Below, piece by piece: positions 7,225 through 16,561 of a stretch of DNA of 64,000 nt. The notes beneath the pieces were generated by a model. It was not told where the DNA came from. It did no database searches and saw only the letters and a program-made list of their open reading frames with translations. The DNA comes from Janibacter terrae NBRC 107853 (lineage in GTDB: Bacteria > Actinomycetota > Actinomycetes > Actinomycetales > Dermatophilaceae), in assembly GCF_001591405.1 (NCBI RefSeq), contig NZ_BCUV01000006.1, positions 310,001 to 374,000 on the forward strand, in the 5' to 3' direction. Position 1 is the stretch's first letter. Each line of letters opens with the position of its first letter. The translations under genes were made by a program, and so were the position numbers.

Positions 7225-9366
7225 TCATGACGTCCCAGGCTTGCGCCGGCACAGTGCCGCGACGTCGCAGCTCTCGCACTGGCCGCACCAAACCGGCAAT
7301 CGTGGCAGATCGTTGGTGCGCAGAGACTCCCCTGCGCCCGCGATCCGTGACCGGATGTCGACGAGAAGGCCGCCCTCGACCTCTTCTCGAGTGCTCTTTC
7401 CCTCGGGGTCCAGGTTGAGCACCTCGATGAGGTCAGCGGTCTGACCGGTGAGCTCTTCGTAGCCAACCGCGTATACGTGCAGCTGGTCGCGGGTCACGTC
7501 TTCGGCCTGTGCTCGGTCCGACGACTTGAAGTCGACGATGGCGAGCTCGTCGGTGTCCAGCCGCCGGATGAGGTCGACCCGGCCGTCGATCGTCACGCCC
7601 GGCGCCACATGCACCTGGATCTGCTTCTCGGAGTGGACCGTGCTCGCCAGCGACTCACCGTGGGTGACGAAGTAGCGCTCGATGGCCGACTTGGCCGCCT
7701 TCTCCAACTGCTCTCGGAGTGCGGGATAGGCGAAGGGGGTGTGGAGGTGCCGCTGGACGAGTTCGCCCGCCGCCGACTTGTCGAGGATGTCTCCACCGAT
7801 CGCACGCTTGTGCACCTCGGAGAGCGCGTCGTGCAGCCCCTTCCCGAACCCAAGCGCCTCGTGAAGCGGAGGGTTGAACCCGTAGAGGAAGCGGAGCTTG
7901 AACTGGTACGGGCACTCGAAGAGGTACTTCAGCTCTGAGAACGAGAGTGTCACCTGCGGTATCTCGTGCTTGGGCTCCTGGGGCAGCGTCGCTGTCGGCA
8001 GCATGCCGGCTTTGGTCGAGACCCAGGTGTTCTCGGTGCAGTGATCGAAGAACTCAGATCGCGCCTTGTACATCCTGCTGCTGCTCGGCGAGTAGCTCAC
8101 CGCGAGGTACTTCTGAGCTCGCGTGATGGCCACGTAGAAGAGTCTTGTCTCGTCCGCCAGCGTGCCGCGGTAGCGATCAGGGTCGGCCACAGCCTCCTCC
8201 GGGATGACATGGAAGAGGTTGAGCCCGCCATGTCGCTTCGACGGGAACCTGTTGCGCCGTAGGCACGGGAGAAAAACCGCCGGCCACTGCATACCCTTCG
8301 CCTGGTGCACCGTGCCCAGCGTGACCGCATCCGGGGTGGCGTACCCGACGTCGCCATCGCCGTCTGCGTAGTAGTCGGGTGCCTGGTACTCAAGCCATGC
8401 GGCGAAGGTTTGGTACTTGTTGGCCGGACTGGACGAGAAGTGGATCTGCTCGAAGTCAGAGATCGCCTGGCTGAACTTGCCCAGCTGATAGAAGACGAGC
8501 TCCCCTCGCCCGGGTTCACCAGGGACGGTTTCCTCGCGCAGCTCGAGCGCCTCGAGGAAGTCGAGGTAAAGGCGCTGGATGTTGTAAACGCCCCAGCGTT
8601 CCCCACGGTCGAAGTCACGTCCACGGTCCAGGACTGCCATGGCGTCGGCCCAGCGAGACTGCGGCCCGATGAGGTGCGCGCCGTCCCACAGCGCACGAAG
8701 GGTCGTTGCGTCGACCTCTCCCACCATGTACCGGAAGATCCCGACAACGGCAGTGATCTCTAGGCTCTCGAAGAGCTTGTTGAGTCCCTTAATGACGAAG
8801 GGGATGTTGCGCTTCCTCAGCTCCGCGACGAGAGGCTGGGAATCCTTCGCCACCGACCGGTAGAGGACGGCGAAGTCGGACCACGACAAGCCTCTCGGCT
8901 CGGCACCCGGGACGTCGACGAAGGGGACGCCGAGCAGCGTCTCCATGCGGTCGCAGATCCAGGCTGCTTCGGCGTCTTCGTCCTCGTGCTCCAGCGCCAG
9001 GAGATCGCCCCTCTCCCACACCTGGTGGCCCGCAGCGACCATGCGCTTGTCGAGCCGCTCACCCTCCGGGATGCGGAGCGCGACCGAGTGCCCGAGCTCG
9101 ACGATCCCTTTGCTGGAGCGGAAGTTGTCGGCGAGAGTCACCTGACGCACCCCGTCGTAGCGGTCGTCGAAGGTGAGGATGTTGGAGACCGCGCTCCCGC
9201 GCCACTGGTAGATCGTCTGGTCGTCGTCGCCGACGACGCAGAGGTTCGCGCCGAACTGGACCAGCCCCTGGACCAGCGCCTCCTGCAGAGGGTTGACGTC
9301 CTGGTACTCGTCGACGATGACGTATCGGATGTCATCTCGGACGGACCTCGTCGACGCCCGGCTCAC
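7225..9366 (-). CDS. UvrD/Rep helicase C-terminal part with PD-(D/E)XK nuclease domain (split gene)
   Basis: A 713-residue C-terminal part of a superfamily 1 helicase. Motif II (VIVDEYQDVNPLQ), motif III (VVGDDDQTIYQWRGS), a VTLGTVHQAKGMQWPAV motif and motif VI (LFYVAITRAQKYL) are intact. The last 250 residues are a PD-(D/E)XK domain (GRVDLIRRLDTDELAIVDFK) flanked by cysteines (FECPYQ; CGQCESCDVAALC) as in AddB/Cas4-type iron-sulfur nucleases. Walker A lies in the preceding frame. A 4-bp tandem duplication at 9339-9346 breaks the frame. This part could start at GTG 9366. It is the last gene of the defence operon. Confidence 0.8.
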   Translation of the reverse strand: MSRASTRSVRDDIRYVIVDEYQDVNPLQEALVQGLVQFGANLCVVGDDDQTIYQWRGSAVSNILTFDDRYDGVRQVTLADNFRSSKGIVELGHSVALRIPEGERLDKRMVAAGHQVWERGDLLALEHEDEDAEAAWICDRMETLLGVPFVDVPGAEPRGLSWSDFAVLYRSVAKDSQPLVAELRKRNIPFVIKGLNKLFESLEITAVVGIFRYMVGEVDATTLRALWDGAHLIGPQSRWADAMAVLDRGRDFDRGERWGVYNIQRLYLDFLEALELREETVPGEPGRGELVFYQLGKFSQAISDFEQIHFSSSPANKYQTFAAWLEYQAPDYYADGDGDVGYATPDAVTLGTVHQAKGMQWPAVFLPCLRRNRFPSKRHGGLNLFHVIPEEAVADPDRYRGTLADETRLFYVAITRAQKYLAVSYSPSSSRMYKARSEFFDHCTENTWVSTKAGMLPTATLPQEPKHEIPQVTLSFSELKYLFECPYQFKLRFLYGFNPPLHEALGFGKGLHDALSEVHKRAIGGDILDKSAAGELVQRHLHTPFAYPALREQLEKAAKSAIERYFVTHGESLASTVHSEKQIQVHVAPGVTIDGRVDLIRRLDTDELAIVDFKSSDRAQAEDVTRDQLHVYAVGYEELTGQTADLIEVLNLDPEGKSTREEVEGGLLVDIRSRIAGAGESLRTNDLPRLPVWCGQCESCDVAALCRRKPGTS

Positions 9367-9982
9367 CGGCCTCAGCCGGGTCGAGCATCTGCACGGCGAG
9401 GTTGATCATCTCGGTGTAGTCGAAGGAGCTCTTGTCGTAGATCAGGCGCAGGTAGTCGGAGCACGACGTGCTGACCCCGTCAGGGATGAGGTCCGCGTCG
9501 ATGTCGTCCTCTCGCAGGACACTCGTCACCTGCATGAAGAGGCGCGAGTTGGTGTAGCGCTTAAGGGTGTCCCCGCTGAGCTTGGGGCACGTCGTGAGGC
9601 CCGACTTCGTGCTGTACTTGTCGATGAGCAGCCGGGTGGTGATGTCCGACATCACGGAGAACTTGAAGGTCTGGGGCACGAGCCGCTGAAGCAGGTCGAG
9701 GCAGTAGCCGTGCATCGTGCCGATGTACATCTCGGCCAGCCCCGTGACGGGGCCATGCTCCTTCTCGACGATGGAGTGCACCCGCTCCTTCAACTCTGCC
9801 GCGGCCTTCTCGGTGAAGGTGAACGCCACCACGTTGCGGGGTTCGATGCCCGGCTGCTCGAGGATGCGGACGATTCGTTGCGAGATCACCTGGGTCTTGC
9901 CCGACCCGGCGCACGCGATGATCTGCAGCGGCTCGTCGAGGCAGGCGATGGCCGCTTGCTGGGCGGGCGTATACGCAGTCAT
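9332..9982 (-). CDS. UvrD/Rep helicase N-terminal part (split gene)
   Basis: A 216-residue N-terminal helicase part. It contains the Q motif (YTPAQQAAI) and Walker A (ACAGSGKTQVI, residues 24-32). FTFTEKAAAELKERVHSIVE is motif Ia, and MYIGTMHGYCLDLLQRL is the following conserved block. It ends a few residues after the frameshift duplication, before motif II, so alone it cannot hydrolyse ATP. Its ATG overlaps the stop of the DUF262 gene by 4 bases, so both belong to one operon. Together the two parts make a helicase-nuclease of about 920 residues. Confidence 0.8.
   Translation of the reverse strand: MTAYTPAQQAAIACLDEPLQIIACAGSGKTQVISQRIVRILEQPGIEPRNVVAFTFTEKAAAELKERVHSIVEKEHGPVTGLAEMYIGTMHGYCLDLLQRLVPQTFKFSVMSDITTRLLIDKYSTKSGLTTCPKLSGDTLKRYTNSRLFMQVTSVLREDDIDADLIPDGVSTSCSDYLRLIYDKSSFDYTEMINLAVQMLDPAEAGEPGVDEVRPR
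9339..9346. repeat. 4-bp tandem duplication causing the helicase frameshift
   Basis: GGACGGAC on the plus strand is two copies of GGAC. Removing one copy joins the two helicase frames as ...EPGVDEVR-DDIRYVIVDEYQ with no lost residue. It is therefore the probable cause of the split. It is either a recent mutation or a sequencing error; slippage at only two units makes regular phase variation less likely. Confidence 0.75.
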
Positions 9983-12066
9983 GCGCCGTCTCCGGATCCC
10001 GTGAGCACCCGCTCTGCGGCCTCGACGACCCGACGGTCGTCGGCCAGGCCGTCTGCGCCCTCATCGTGAGCATGATCCTCGACCTGGAGAAAGTACTTCA
10101 CCGCTGCCGCCAGCACCGGTCTCTGGTGCGCGTCGAAGGAGTCCCATCTCTCGACCAGACGCATCAACCTGGCCGCCAGCGCGGCGGCCTCTGGTCCCGC
10201 CTCGACGTGATGCTGCAGGTGCGAACCGACGTCATCGGCCCACACCTGCACCTCAACCGGCGAGACCTCGACGCACATCGGCTCGACGAAGGCCCACAGC
10301 TCTCCCAACGACTCACGGAAGGCGACCATCGGTCGCCCAGCCGGGTCGTTCGACGACTCTGCGCCGGAGGCCGAAGGGATGGCCCACACCTCGTCGGCGA
10401 GCTCGGCCAGCCGCGCTTGGCGTGCTTGGATCGCGTCGATCCCCCAGCCGTCGACATCCGTGAGCTCGCGGGTCAGCCGGACATCAGAGCACTTGTAGTA
10501 GTCCTTCTTCTCGGTGAATGACTTGTTCGAGGCTGGAATGTTGTCCGCGTAGTACAGCAGCGTCAGGTTGCCGTACTTGTTCAGGAACTCGCTGTGGCGC
10601 TCGACTCCCTCCACCCCCAGTGTCGCTCGCCACTCATCGGTGAGCGCCTTGGGCATGATGTGCTCGATGTGGACCTGCTGGTTGGGCTTGAGCACCTTCT
10701 CTCGTCCCGTGTCGAGATGCTCCTCGATCCTGCTCACCGTGTATCTCAGGAAGTACTGAGTCCCCATCCGCATCTTCAAGAAGGCCGACCGGAACGTGGC
10801 CGAGTCCGGCATCGTCTCGATGAGGATCTTCCGGGCTGTCTCGAGGTCGGCTCCCTCGGACCTGATGAGGACCTGTGCAGCGTCGCGATAGCGCCTCTCG
10901 AGGTCGTTGGTCCCGAGGCCCACGATGCTGGTGTACCGGTACGTCAAGGTTTCGGCCAGCCGCGCGAACGCGATGAAGTCCGTTTCTGAGAGGTAGCGTC
11001 GAGCAGGAAGCAGCGCGATGTAGCACGTCATGGCACGCAGCGTGCGCAGGTCGGAAAGCGCCGCCCGGGTGGGTGAGTGCTCCACCCGCGATGGCGCCTC
11101 GAACTCGCCGTACAAACGGGCGACGGTGCGGAGCTCGTCAAGCACCCGCTGCGGATCCTGCTTGGCGATCAGCGCCTTGAAGTGGCCGAAGACATCGTCC
11201 TTCTTGACCGCCTGCTGATAACCCAAGAGGTAGTGGCGCAGGAATCTGCTGACATCTACGTCGGCGCCCAGGTCTTCCAGCAGGGCGTCCCACTCGGCAG
11301 CTGCCTCATCGACTTGTTCCTCGGAGGAGTAGGCCTTGGCGAACTGTCCAAGGAGATGGCTCTTGAGCAGGTCTGCCGCCGAGAGCTGCAGGCCTCGGTC
11401 GTTGAGCGTCTCGAAGAGGAGGAAGGCATCTGCCAGCTCCTTCACCCTGATGACGACGACCTCAACGTTCTCCATGAGGTTGGCGGCGAAACGGCTCAGC
11501 CAGATCTGTTGCTGGTCAGGGTCTCTCTTGTCGAGCTCGCTCTCGATGTGCTCGCGCATACGGACGAGATTGCCCAGGAGTGCCTTGTTGCGGTCCTTCT
11601 GGTGGGGCGAGAGGCCCTCGGTGTCCGTCGGCTGACGGCGCTTGTCGTCATCGATCTCGCGAAGCACGAAATCCCGGAAGACCTGCCAGTTGGCAGCGCC
11701 CGTCTTGAACTTGTACTGGTCGTCGCCGTGAGCGAAGGCGTCCGACAGCAGTCGGGTCTGGATCCGCTGTGCGTCCCTGTCCATCCCTCGCGACCGGCAC
11801 GCGTCCCGGAGGGCGGAGAGGAGGATCATCAAGGTGGTGAGTCGCTGCTGCCCATCGATGACCTGCGGTTGCGACTCCTTCTCGTCCGCCAGCACCAATG
11901 ACCCGAGGAAGTGGCCTGTCGCAGCGTTCGCCAGCAGGTCGTCCCACAGATCGTCGACCTGCTCGAAGGTCCACGAGTAGGGACGCTGGTAAGGCGGGAT
12001 GCGGAATTGCTCTTCTTCGAGTCCCAGGAGGTTCTTCAGAGACTTCTTCTCGGCTCGCAGGTCCAC
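9979..12066 (-). CDS. DUF262-DUF1524 protein (GmrSD-like nuclease)
   Basis: A 695-residue protein. The N-terminal DUF262 (ParB/sulfiredoxin-like) domain has RIPPYQRPYSWTFEQVDDLW, and HFLGSLVLAD followed by the VIDGQQRLTTLMILL signature. The DUF1524 HNH-like domain carries HIEHIMPKALTDEW and later LNKYGNLTLLYY. Relatives include the modified-DNA restriction enzyme GmrSD and several defence nucleases, where DUF262 binds or hydrolyses nucleotide and DUF1524 cuts DNA. GTG at 12066 is preferred: it follows the upstream stop by 4 bases and has GAGG at good spacing, while the longer ATG would overlap the upstream gene. It is the fourth gene of the operon. Confidence 0.85.
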   Translation of the reverse strand: MDLRAEKKSLKNLLGLEEEQFRIPPYQRPYSWTFEQVDDLWDDLLANAATGHFLGSLVLADEKESQPQVIDGQQRLTTLMILLSALRDACRSRGMDRDAQRIQTRLLSDAFAHGDDQYKFKTGAANWQVFRDFVLREIDDDKRRQPTDTEGLSPHQKDRNKALLGNLVRMREHIESELDKRDPDQQQIWLSRFAANLMENVEVVVIRVKELADAFLLFETLNDRGLQLSAADLLKSHLLGQFAKAYSSEEQVDEAAAEWDALLEDLGADVDVSRFLRHYLLGYQQAVKKDDVFGHFKALIAKQDPQRVLDELRTVARLYGEFEAPSRVEHSPTRAALSDLRTLRAMTCYIALLPARRYLSETDFIAFARLAETLTYRYTSIVGLGTNDLERRYRDAAQVLIRSEGADLETARKILIETMPDSATFRSAFLKMRMGTQYFLRYTVSRIEEHLDTGREKVLKPNQQVHIEHIMPKALTDEWRATLGVEGVERHSEFLNKYGNLTLLYYADNIPASNKSFTEKKDYYKCSDVRLTRELTDVDGWGIDAIQARQARLAELADEVWAIPSASGAESSNDPAGRPMVAFRESLGELWAFVEPMCVEVSPVEVQVWADDVGSHLQHHVEAGPEAAALAARLMRLVERWDSFDAHQRPVLAAAVKYFLQVEDHAHDEGADGLADDRRVVEAAERVLTGSGDGA

Positions 12067-12070
12067 GGCC

Positions 12071-13843
12071 TTACCTCGACTCCATGTGTGCGCGACGTCG
12101 GGCCTCTGCATCGACGACCTTGGTGATCCGACGGTTGATCTCTTCGGCGAGCCAGATCAGACCCGGTGCCGGATGGATCTTGAGGAGCTCGGGCATCTTG
12201 ACCTTTGCGGCGTCCTTCCATGCAATCGAGTAGGACGTCTGCCAGCCCGATCCGCACTTCTGCTTGCCATCGACCGCCACAGCTTCGCCGAGCTCGTCCA
12301 CGATGGCGTCTCTGGCGGCCAGTGGGAGCAGGTCCTCAATCTCCACGTCGTGCTGCGAGTGCTTGCAGCGATCTGGCCAGGTTTCGAGGCTCAGCAGGTC
12401 TCGGTCCTTCTTCCAGCCGAGGTCCGAGAGGTCTTTGGCCGCGTTCTTGCCTGCCTGGTCGTGGTCCACCAGGACGATGACCGGGACGTTCGTCGCAGCG
12501 CGGGCCAGGGTCGCTTGGACGATGGTCTTCTTGGCCCCGTCGCTGGCGATGACGTGGACTCCTGCGAGCAGGTCGCTCTTACCCATGCCCTCGCACGCTG
12601 CCTGGAGGAACAGCCCATCGAGGTGCCCCTCGGTGACAAGTACGGCCCGGGTCCCAGCGGCGATCTTCATGGCCCGCTCCAGCACCTTGGCCATGCCCGC
12701 CTCGCTGTACAGCGACCCGAGGACGTCAGCTCTGTCCGAGTCGCCGCGAACCGTAGTCGGGATTGAGGTCCAGCCTTCTGCGTTCTTCGTCAGCTGGCTG
12801 ACCCGAGAGCGGCTGTCACGAGTCATGACGTACGGCGAGTGCGTGGTGACCAGGAGCGACACGTTGTCCGGTTTCGACATGCCCTCCAGGTGGCGTCCCA
12901 TAGCCTCCTGTGCGGCGGGGTGCAGGAAGGACTCAGGCTCCTCGACAGCGAGCACGAGTGAGCGTGCGCTCTGGTCGGCGAGGTACTGCAGGAGCGCGGT
13001 GAGCACCGCGCCCCGCAGGCCGGTTCCCTTCTCGCTCAGAGGTGTGGTCGTCGCCGCATCCCCGAGCTGGACGTCGACCGAGGAGATCGTCTCCGATACT
13101 GCGGGCACGTCCGGGATGAGCGTCGCGACGTTGACCTCGGGGAACATCCCAGACGTGATCTCTTCGACCAGCGCCCTCAATGGCTCGAGCAGCTCATCCT
13201 GGAGCGACTGCACGTACTCGAGCCGGGCCTTCTCCGCCTTGTCCATCTGCTCACGCAGATGGTCCGAGATGACGAGGTGGAGGATCTCCTGGAACTTGCC
13301 TGCGAGGAGTGACTCAAGGTCCTCCCCGGTGCGGACCACCGCGAACCGGACGACCTTACGGAACTGCTCCTCGAGCTTGATCGCTTCTGGCCTGTCCGCG
13401 CTGAGAGAGCGTCCGCCCATGCCCTTGGCCTGGAAGGACACTTGACGACCCGAGCCGGCGAAGCCGGTCACGAGCTTGACTACCCCGTCGTTGGCGAACG
13501 TCTGCGTCGTCTTTGTGATGGCTCTCCCGCGGCTCTGCCGCACTGCGTGCTCATAGGCCTGGGCGTGCCTGAGCAGGGTCTGCTCAGGGCCGGTATTGCC
13601 CACGGAGAAGGTGAGGGAAATTCGGGTCGCGAGCGGGGCCCCGACAGCCCCGGGGCGCATCGGCCTGTCGATCGCCGGATCGTAGGGTGCGTCAGGGTCC
13701 AAGGCTAGTGCGACGGCTCTGAGCAGGTTGGACTTGCCGCAGTTGTTTGGCCCGACGAAGAAGTTGACGCCGTCACCCATATCTACGTCGTGCCGGTCCA
13801 AGAAGGATCGGTAGTTCTTGACCTCGACGTTGGTCAGCTTCAT
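12071..13843 (-). CDS. OLD-family ATPase-nuclease (AAA + TOPRIM)
   Basis: A 590-residue protein. The ABC-type ATPase half has KLTNVEVKNYRSFLDRHDV, Walker A FVGPNNCGKSNLL, a Walker B region SLVLAVEEPESFLHPAAQ and switch histidine LLVTTHSPYVM. The C-terminal TOPRIM nuclease half has VLVTEGHLDGLFL (catalytic Glu), HVIASDGAKK and VIVLVDHDQAGK (DxD). This architecture matches OLD and Gabija GajA nucleases. ATG at 13843 overlaps the methyltransferase stop by 4 bases. Both domains look complete. Nearby UvrD helicase recalls Gabija, but a DUF262 gene separates them here. Confidence 0.87.
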   Translation of the reverse strand: MKLTNVEVKNYRSFLDRHDVDMGDGVNFFVGPNNCGKSNLLRAVALALDPDAPYDPAIDRPMRPGAVGAPLATRISLTFSVGNTGPEQTLLRHAQAYEHAVRQSRGRAITKTTQTFANDGVVKLVTGFAGSGRQVSFQAKGMGGRSLSADRPEAIKLEEQFRKVVRFAVVRTGEDLESLLAGKFQEILHLVISDHLREQMDKAEKARLEYVQSLQDELLEPLRALVEEITSGMFPEVNVATLIPDVPAVSETISSVDVQLGDAATTTPLSEKGTGLRGAVLTALLQYLADQSARSLVLAVEEPESFLHPAAQEAMGRHLEGMSKPDNVSLLVTTHSPYVMTRDSRSRVSQLTKNAEGWTSIPTTVRGDSDRADVLGSLYSEAGMAKVLERAMKIAAGTRAVLVTEGHLDGLFLQAACEGMGKSDLLAGVHVIASDGAKKTIVQATLARAATNVPVIVLVDHDQAGKNAAKDLSDLGWKKDRDLLSLETWPDRCKHSQHDVEIEDLLPLAARDAIVDELGEAVAVDGKQKCGSGWQTSYSIAWKDAAKVKMPELLKIHPAPGLIWLAEEINRRITKVVDAEARRRAHMESR

Positions 13844-16557
13844 GCAGTCACCTCGAAGACCTTCATGACCTCGTCGCCGTAGTCGTTGATGACCTTGACG
13901 GCGATCTTGCCGGTGGATGGGACAGCGAAGGGGTGCGACACCGTGCCGTAGAGCTGGGACCACGCGTCAGCGTCGATCTCGGCCTTGAGCGCGGTCTTCA
14001 GCCGCTTGTAGGGGTCCCCACCACCGGTGAAGTAGCAGTGCCGCACGAAGAACGAGTCGCCGTTGTAGTCGGTGTCGATCATCCACAGCGCGATCCGGTT
14101 GGTGTCACGCGAGCGGACCTCGCCGGTCGTCGGGTCGTAGACGTCGACGCCGTGCAGCTCGACGACGACCTCGTCGCCCTCGCGGCGGATCTCGAGGTCG
14201 GGCTCGCCGAAGACGGTGAAGAGGTTGCCCGCTCCCGTCTTCTTGAGGTCCTCGCCCATGAGCAGGTCAACGTTCATTCGGACGAGCAGCATCTTGATCC
14301 GGCCGAACGAGCGCTCGTCGGCGACCTCCGCGAAGCCGGTGCGTGAGGTCTCGACGGTCACCCCGTCCGCCTCGGTGACGTCCGCGGCCTGCGCGTCGAA
14401 GGCGAAACCGAGCACGCACACGAGGTCGATGTCCTGAGCTGCGACGGCCTCCTTGACCGCGCTGGCGGCGAAGCGTTGGCTCACCGTGCCGTACTGCGGT
14501 CCGAGCGCGATACCAACGCGAAGGGGTGAGCCCGCCTCTCCCCCACCGTCGCCATCGGCGACCTTCTGCCTCGCGACGGCCTGGATGTACTGCCCCGCGT
14601 AGGGCTCGAGCGACTCGAGCTCGATGCGCTCGCCCCGCAAGCCGTTCTGGATGCCGGCCTTGACGAGGTTCTCGAGGATGGACGCCTCGAACTGCGGGGC
14701 GTCGGGTTGCTCCTCGCCCGCACGCTCGGTCGCGCTCTCGTGGTCGGTATCCGGTCCTCCGGCGAAGGCGAGGCTACGGTGCGGGCTCAGCGACTCCACG
14801 GTGAAGGGGCCGGCGACCCGGACGGCGCGCTTGTCCTGGTAGGGCCGGTCGTAGAGAGTCTCAAATTCCGCGTGCTTCTTGATCGCGGCGTCGATCTCGT
14901 CGCGGGTCATCCCCTCGACGATGTCGGGGTTGTTGGCGATCGACTTCAGGGTGATGTGCTGGACCCGTTCGTAGACGAAGCCGTGCCTGATGTCATTCGT
15001 GGATGCTCCGCCGACTCGCGGCTGCTGCGAGACCTCAGCCTCCTTGAACTTGCCATTGTCGGAGTCCGCGAGGAGGTACATCGGGTACTTGGCACCCATG
15101 AGCCGCTGCCGCGCCAGGGCGAGCGCGACGCGTGAGGTGTCGATGGTGATCCAGCGCCGCCCCCACTGCTCGGCGACAAATGCCGTCGTCCCAGAACCGC
15201 ACGTGGGGTCGAGGACCAACTCACCCGGATCGGTGCACATCAACATGCACCGTTCGACGACTCGCGGCAACGTTTGGACCACATAGACCCTGTCCGCGCC
15301 GAAGCCGCTCGTCTGAGTGTCGGTCCAGATGTTGGTGCGAGGGGTGACGGGATAGTCGTCGAGGTAGTTGACGAAGCGAAGTGTCTTACCCTGTGCGATC
15401 AGGCGGTCTGCGATTGCCACTTGTCCAAGTCCCCGGACGGGCACCTTCCAGTGGCTTCCTCTTGAAGGCTGGTAGGTGGCTTCCCGCCACTCGAACGGTT
15501 GGGGCTCAGATGCAGGCCCGTCTGAGGTCAATGGATAAGGCTGGAAAAGTCTGGCATTCGAGCTGGGTTCCTCTCCGGCTCTGAGCGACCGTCGCTTATC
15601 GCCGTCTTCAATCCATGTGTACTGAGTCGCGCCCTCTTGGCCCGGCCTCTTCGTCTCGAACAATTCGCGATACTTGACCGCTCGGCCGTCCTTGGCAAAC
15701 CACAGGATGTAGTCAGCCACGTTGGCCAAAGTCCGCGAACTCTGGCCGCCGGTCTTCTTGAACGTGACTTCACTGACGAAGTTCTCAGGCCCGAAGACTT
15801 CGTCCATCAAACTTCGGACGAGGTGGACGTTCTCGTCGCCGATCTGAACGAAGCAAGAGCCGCTCTCGGTGAGCAGGTCCCGTGCGACGAAGAGCCTGTC
15901 GCGCAGGTACGACAGGTAGGAGTGGATGCCGAGCTCCCACGTGTCGCGGAAGGCCTTGATCTGCTCGGCCTCCCGCGCCGCGTCCTCGACCTTGCCGTCC
16001 TTGACGTCCCGCTTCCGGGCACTGGCCTGCCAGTTGGAGCCGAACTTGATGCCGTACGGCGGGTCGATGTAGACCATCTGCACCTGCCCGCGCAGGTCCT
16101 CACGCTCAGCGAGCGAGCCCATGACCTGCAGGGAGTCGCCGAGGATCATCCGGTTCGACCAGTTGGCTTCGTGCTTGTAGAACTCAATGAGGTCCAGGTC
16201 CTCGAGACCATCGAAGGTGTCGAACAGCGAGAGCTCCGGCTCGTCCTGCGGCTGGCTCGCCGTGCGTCGGAGGTTCTCCACGAGCACGCGCGGGTCGATC
16301 TTCTCCTGCACGTAGATGGGGGGAGCGTCGGCGACGAGGTCGATGGCGTTGGCCGGGTCGTCCCCGGGGAACTTCCCCTTCCACACGAGCTGCGGGTCGA
16401 GCGTCGCGTCGCGTCCGCAGACGATCCGCCGCGCCTGCTCGATCTCCGGTGTCACCAGGTCCTGGGCGTCGGCGGTCGGCAAGTTCGTCCGCTTGTCCTG
16501 GTGCTGCACCGACTCGATGGGGACGGGGCCGGTCGGCTTCTTGCGGCGGGGCGGCAT
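13840..16557 (-). CDS. Type III-like DNA methyltransferase (beta class)
   Basis: A 905-residue site-specific DNA methyltransferase. The catalytic DPPY (MVYIDPPYGIKF) comes before the SAM-binding block (LVLDPTCGSGTTAFVAEQW), the order of beta-class N6-adenine or N4-cytosine enzymes such as type III Mod. The region between them is the target-recognition part. A further 250 C-terminal residues contain no motif I know and are longer than in typical Mod. ATG at 16557 follows the restriction-subunit stop by 4 bases. With that helicase it should form a modification-restriction pair; the recognition site is unknown. Confidence 0.88.
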   Translation of the reverse strand: MPPRRKKPTGPVPIESVQHQDKRTNLPTADAQDLVTPEIEQARRIVCGRDATLDPQLVWKGKFPGDDPANAIDLVADAPPIYVQEKIDPRVLVENLRRTASQPQDEPELSLFDTFDGLEDLDLIEFYKHEANWSNRMILGDSLQVMGSLAEREDLRGQVQMVYIDPPYGIKFGSNWQASARKRDVKDGKVEDAAREAEQIKAFRDTWELGIHSYLSYLRDRLFVARDLLTESGSCFVQIGDENVHLVRSLMDEVFGPENFVSEVTFKKTGGQSSRTLANVADYILWFAKDGRAVKYRELFETKRPGQEGATQYTWIEDGDKRRSLRAGEEPSSNARLFQPYPLTSDGPASEPQPFEWREATYQPSRGSHWKVPVRGLGQVAIADRLIAQGKTLRFVNYLDDYPVTPRTNIWTDTQTSGFGADRVYVVQTLPRVVERCMLMCTDPGELVLDPTCGSGTTAFVAEQWGRRWITIDTSRVALALARQRLMGAKYPMYLLADSDNGKFKEAEVSQQPRVGGASTNDIRHGFVYERVQHITLKSIANNPDIVEGMTRDEIDAAIKKHAEFETLYDRPYQDKRAVRVAGPFTVESLSPHRSLAFAGGPDTDHESATERAGEEQPDAPQFEASILENLVKAGIQNGLRGERIELESLEPYAGQYIQAVARQKVADGDGGGEAGSPLRVGIALGPQYGTVSQRFAASAVKEAVAAQDIDLVCVLGFAFDAQAADVTEADGVTVETSRTGFAEVADERSFGRIKMLLVRMNVDLLMGEDLKKTGAGNLFTVFGEPDLEIRREGDEVVVELHGVDVYDPTTGEVRSRDTNRIALWMIDTDYNGDSFFVRHCYFTGGGDPYKRLKTALKAEIDADAWSQLYGTVSHPFAVPSTGKIAVKVINDYGDEVMKVFEVTA

Positions 16558-16561
16558 GCAA

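Noticed and set aside
7225-13843. Calling the OLD and UvrD genes a Gabija system
   Set aside because: A DUF262 gene lies between them, the helicase has an extra nuclease domain and a frameshift, and the genes are fused to a restriction operon. Only a resemblance is claimed.
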